The notes under the pieces are model-generated. The model worked only from the letters and a program-made list of their open reading frames with translations. It did no database searches and was not told the origin of the DNA. DNA of 54,854 nucleotides. Origin: Methanobacterium sp. UBA176. GTDB lineage: Archaea; Methanobacteriota; Methanobacteria; Methanobacteriales; Methanobacteriaceae. Below, piece after piece: positions 52,453 through 54,854 of this stretch. Location: contig DAVZ01000060.1 of NCBI GenBank assembly GCA_002505765.1, forward strand, positions 1-54,854. The letters are read 5' to 3'. How positions within the stretch are numbered: the first letter of the stretch is position 1; each line of letters begins with the position of its first letter. A program made the position numbers and the translations under genes.

Positions 52453-54111
52453 TTATGAAAATTTAAATTTCTTTGCCATGTAAGGCCCTGATTTATTAAA
52501 GCCGAATTTTCTGTAGTAATTTCGAGCTCCTATACCGCTTGTAACCAGTATTTGACCCATATCATAATCTTCTGATGCAATTTTCTGAGCTTCTTCCAGT
52601 AACTTTTCTCCGAATCCCAGATGCTGCCATGCATTTTCATCTTTCTTACCTAACGGCATCATTGAACCGTAAACATGTAATTCACGAATAAGAGCAGTTT
52701 TATCATCTATTTCAGGTCTATGGGCCTCTGAAGATGGTATTCTAAGCCGTAAAAATCCTATTAAAATATCATTTTTTACATCTTCAAACGATATGAAGGT
52801 TTCATCTCCTCCGCCAGCATTATATTCCTCTTTTAAAAGTTTTACTTTGTTTAGCTCAGGTTCAATCCCATAGGATGCTTTATGGCCTACTTCTCTGCAT
52901 CTGATACACTTGCAATTTATGTCTAGATGGTGAATTTTATTGTAAACCAGTTCACCGAGATTCGATTTTTTAACCCCTGCCTTGATCAGGGGAGATGGTA
53001 TGTCCCTTTGAATTCTCATGGTCCTGACCCATTTGGGGAGGATTTTTTTAATTTCAACAATTAAATCCACAGCTTCTTCGCTTGTATAAGGTTTATACTC
53101 TCCTCTTTCCCACATTTCATGAAGTTTTGACCCTCTGGTAACCAGACATGGGTATATCTTTAGCATATCTGGTTTAAAACGTTCATCAGAGAATAGTCTT
53201 TTAAATATTCTTATATCCCTATCAAAATCTGCAAAAAGCCCGGGCATGAGATGCATGGCCACTTTAACACCTGAATCTCTGATTATTCTCGCCGACTCGA
53301 TGGTGTCTTCCACAGTATGCCCTCGCTCAATCCGTTTATAGATGTAGTTATAGATCGTTTGAACACCAAGTTCAACCCTTGTAACGCCCATTTGAAGCAT
53401 TCTATCAACATCTTCTATTTTGCAGTAGTCAGGACGGGTTTCGAATGTCATTCCAACGCATCGAACTGCAGAATTTTCATTTTTCCCTTGAACATCTTCT
53501 AAATAAACAAAATCCTTGGATGTTTCAATTTTATTTGCTAAATCAGGTCCTCTTAAGCCATCAGATGATTCACTGTTAACCGATACTTTCTTTACCCCAA
53601 AATCGTTCATTGCATGTATGCATTTGGTAACGAACCATTCTTGATAATCTAAGAAGTATGATGGGAATGTTCCACCCATTATAATCAATTCCACTTTATC
53701 CAAAGGATGCCCGATGCTTTCAAGCTGAAATAGGCGGTTGTAAACCTGTAAATATGGGTCAAAATTAAACATTCGAGCCCTTAAAGCTGCCGGTTCCTCG
53801 CCTGTGTAACTTGGAGGTGCTATCTCGCTTTCAGGGCAATACAAGCATCTTCCATGTGGACATTTATGCGGTTTGCACATCACAGCAACAATGGCGACGC
53901 CGGAAATTGTCCTTGTGGGTTTTTTTCGAATTACGGCAGCAATTTTTTCTCTTTCATCAGGAGTTGCATTTTCAAGTATATCTGCATTGCTCATGAATTT
54001 TTGAAGATTGTAATCTCTGCAAGCCATGTGCTTGGCTTTTTCAAGCTGGCGCTTTGTCTGGATCTTTCCCTCCAGCATATCTTCGATTATTGCTCTGCAA
54101 GCATCTTTCAT
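52453..54111 (-). CDS. elp3: Elp3, tRNA U34 carboxymethylation enzyme
   Basis: 552 aa from ATG 54111 (GGTGA 8 nt upstream; a GTG at 54123 has no ribosome site). Radical SAM motif CPHGRCLYCP, with GVQTIYNYIYKRIERGH, and a C-terminal GNAT acetyltransferase domain (about 400-552, LHVYGSMMPLG, GFGEKLLEEA). Archaeal Elp3 acts alone to add a carboxymethyl-type group to wobble uridine using acetyl-CoA. Confidence 0.94.
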   Translation of the reverse strand: MKDACRAIIEDMLEGKIQTKRQLEKAKHMACRDYNLQKFMSNADILENATPDEREKIAAVIRKKPTRTISGVAIVAVMCKPHKCPHGRCLYCPESEIAPPSYTGEEPAALRARMFNFDPYLQVYNRLFQLESIGHPLDKVELIIMGGTFPSYFLDYQEWFVTKCIHAMNDFGVKKVSVNSESSDGLRGPDLANKIETSKDFVYLEDVQGKNENSAVRCVGMTFETRPDYCKIEDVDRMLQMGVTRVELGVQTIYNYIYKRIERGHTVEDTIESARIIRDSGVKVAMHLMPGLFADFDRDIRIFKRLFSDERFKPDMLKIYPCLVTRGSKLHEMWERGEYKPYTSEEAVDLIVEIKKILPKWVRTMRIQRDIPSPLIKAGVKKSNLGELVYNKIHHLDINCKCIRCREVGHKASYGIEPELNKVKLLKEEYNAGGGDETFISFEDVKNDILIGFLRLRIPSSEAHRPEIDDKTALIRELHVYGSMMPLGKKDENAWQHLGFGEKLLEEAQKIASEDYDMGQILVTSGIGARNYYRKFGFNKSGPYMAKKFKFS

Positions 54112-54289
54112 ATCTGTTTTCACCAGAAAAGTTATTTATTAAACCATACTTTAGTTCTAAATATAGTATGTTTTGTATTAATATATCTGATTTGAAAAGA
54201 CTAAATTATTGAAAATTCATTAATTAGAAAATAACATTATGAAAATAGCCAGTGGACTGTAAATTTGTAATTTGAATTAACTGTTTAAT

Positions 54290-54465
54290 CTACATTTTCA
54301 AATCTAATATTCTTCGAGCTACTTCCTTGAACTTGCTTAGATCCATGGTCAGGCCGGTCTTAAAGCTCAGGGTCGTCGAGATAGCACTCATTTTCTAATA
54401 GTACTATACCTTTAATGGCTCTTAATTCTTTAACATTGTCTATTGTCTAATTTATTTCAAGATTA
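54290..54465 (-). pseudogene. Probable ORF remnant, minus strand
   Basis: One frame reads VKELRAIKGIVLLENECYLD up to a stop near 54370. A second frame, beginning at ATG 54391, reads LSFKTGLTMDLSKFKEVA to the stop at 54290. Joined by a frameshift they would give one small protein with a faint Roadblock/LC7-like start. No ribosome site precedes either. The identification is tentative. Confidence 0.3.
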
Positions 54466-54535
54466 TTTCTTTTTCAATGAATTGAATAAGTGAAATTCAC
54501 GGCCACTTATGCCCTGGATCTGCCATAGGATATAA

Positions 54536-54676
54536 ACTGTAGAAATTAAAATAAAAGAACTTTTCATCGACACAAGTAAAAATGATGAAATAGTTCTTTT
54601 TAATGGCCATAGTTACATAATCACCAACGTGGAAGATTCTAATGGCTATAAGTGGATAGTTATAACCAGTACATGA
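54536..54676 (+). pseudogene. Start-less open frame, C-terminal fragment
   Basis: Open for 46 codons after a TAA at 54533, with no ATG, GTG or TTG near its start. It encodes KELFIDTSKNDEIVLFNG followed by HSYIITNVEDSNGYKWIVIT, which has the composition of a real protein end. Either a gene fragment or a small gene with an unusual start. Family unknown. Confidence 0.3.
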
Positions 54677-54731
54677 GTTAATACTAATTATCGCAAAAGT
54701 ATATTAATATTTAATTCCTATAATCAGTTCT

Positions 54732-54854
54732 ATGGATATAAGGGGCCAGATGTCTTTAGAATTTGCTATTATTGCAGGTATAATACTGGTAATTGTTTTA
54801 TGTGTTTCCATTATTATTGGAAATGAAATTGAGCTAACTCATGCCATGGGAGCT
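54732..54854 (+). CDS. Class III signal-peptide protein (archaeal pilin/adhesin-like), cut by window end
   Basis: The first 41 codons are visible. MDIRGQMSLEFAIIAG followed by a hydrophobic stretch matches the class III signal peptide QxSxEF, processed after the Gly preceding Gln by EppA-type peptidase (the motif GQMSLEF is intact). The protein is expected to be assembled into a pilus-like surface fibre or anchored outside. The upstream 50 bp lack a clear ribosome site. Confidence 0.72.
   Translation, partial: MDIRGQMSLEFAIIAGIILVIVLCVSIIIGNEIELTHAMGA

Larger units (their letters stand above)
54112..54731. other. Long intergenic region with decayed ORFs
   Basis: 620 bp. The left part holds the elp3 promoter. 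The stretch 54290-54470 is higher in GC than its surroundings and carries two short minus-strand frames in different registers that look like pieces of one lost gene. A start-less open frame lies at 54536-54676 (+). Nothing else recognised. Confidence 0.5.

Overview
The window is AT-rich archaeal DNA, most probably from a mesophilic Methanobacterium or a close relative in the Methanobacteriales. The grounds are a CofH for the F420 chromophore, methanofuran genes (MfnD, MfnF), a methanopterin gene (RFA-P synthase), a homoaconitase-type small subunit, CDP-archaeol synthase, an HMf-type histone, archaeal TATA boxes with GGTGA/GGAGG ribosome sites, and cell-wall proteins with pseudomurein-binding repeats. 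The species is inferred from gene content only.

Layout. 1-0.8 kb: a decayed DDE transposase. 0.9-5.6 kb: the two-protein homocysteine system (DUF39-CBS plus NIL-ferredoxin), TldD, AMMECR1 and hemerythrin. 5.8-10.2 kb: NOG1-like GTPase, two small heat-shock proteins (the first with an AU-rich hairpin overlapping its ribosome site), a SIS-domain isomerase and a ThiN-HIT fusion. 10.6-17.7 kb: three paralogous secreted cell-wall proteins. 17.7-24.4 kb: a membrane histidine kinase, RibL, a PEP-utilising enzyme without an ATP-grasp domain, HisA, small unknowns and TruA. 24.8-31.7 kb: sugar-nucleotide block (nucleotidyltransferase, phosphohexomutase-like protein, WecB, WecC) with a DUF460 protein inside. 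31.7-33.8 kb: mfnD-mfnF. 33.8-35.8 kb: an anchored M14-like peptidase, its decayed tandem copy and a response regulator. 36.1-42.8 kb: carS divergent from a tetraether-synthase-family radical SAM gene, RFA-P synthase, HacB/LeuD, a zinc-finger protein, Pcm and MtaB. 43.0-45.8 kb: tRNA-Phe and tRNA-Val, a GerW/YtfJ-DUF2953 pair and small unknowns. 45.8-49.0 kb: a CARF-like winged-helix regulator divergent from a split glutamate synthase. 49.0-54.1 kb: rubrerythrin, histone, CofH, cyclophilin-like, DeoC, Elp3. The right edge holds decayed ORFs and the start of a class III signal-peptide protein.

The strongest candidate for something undescribed is the 10.6-17.7 kb island. One intact protein joins a predicted GHL10/DUF187-type glycosidase, pseudomurein-binding repeats and a PeiW/PeiP-like transglutaminase-fold peptidase. 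The first paralog is glycosidase-only and the third is a decaying full-length copy. A Lys/Trp/Tyr-rich segment sits inside the glycosidase domain of the first two and has been lost from the third. The upstream regions share a short motif, and two of the three genes have ATT or ATC where the third has its ATG start. Together this looks like a self-made pseudomurein-remodelling or autolysin system that could attack both glycan and peptide. Other points worth a look are the ThiN-HIT fusion, the possible RNA thermometer before hsp20, the inverted repeat between the CARF-like regulator and glutamate synthase, and the stand-alone PEP-utilising enzyme.
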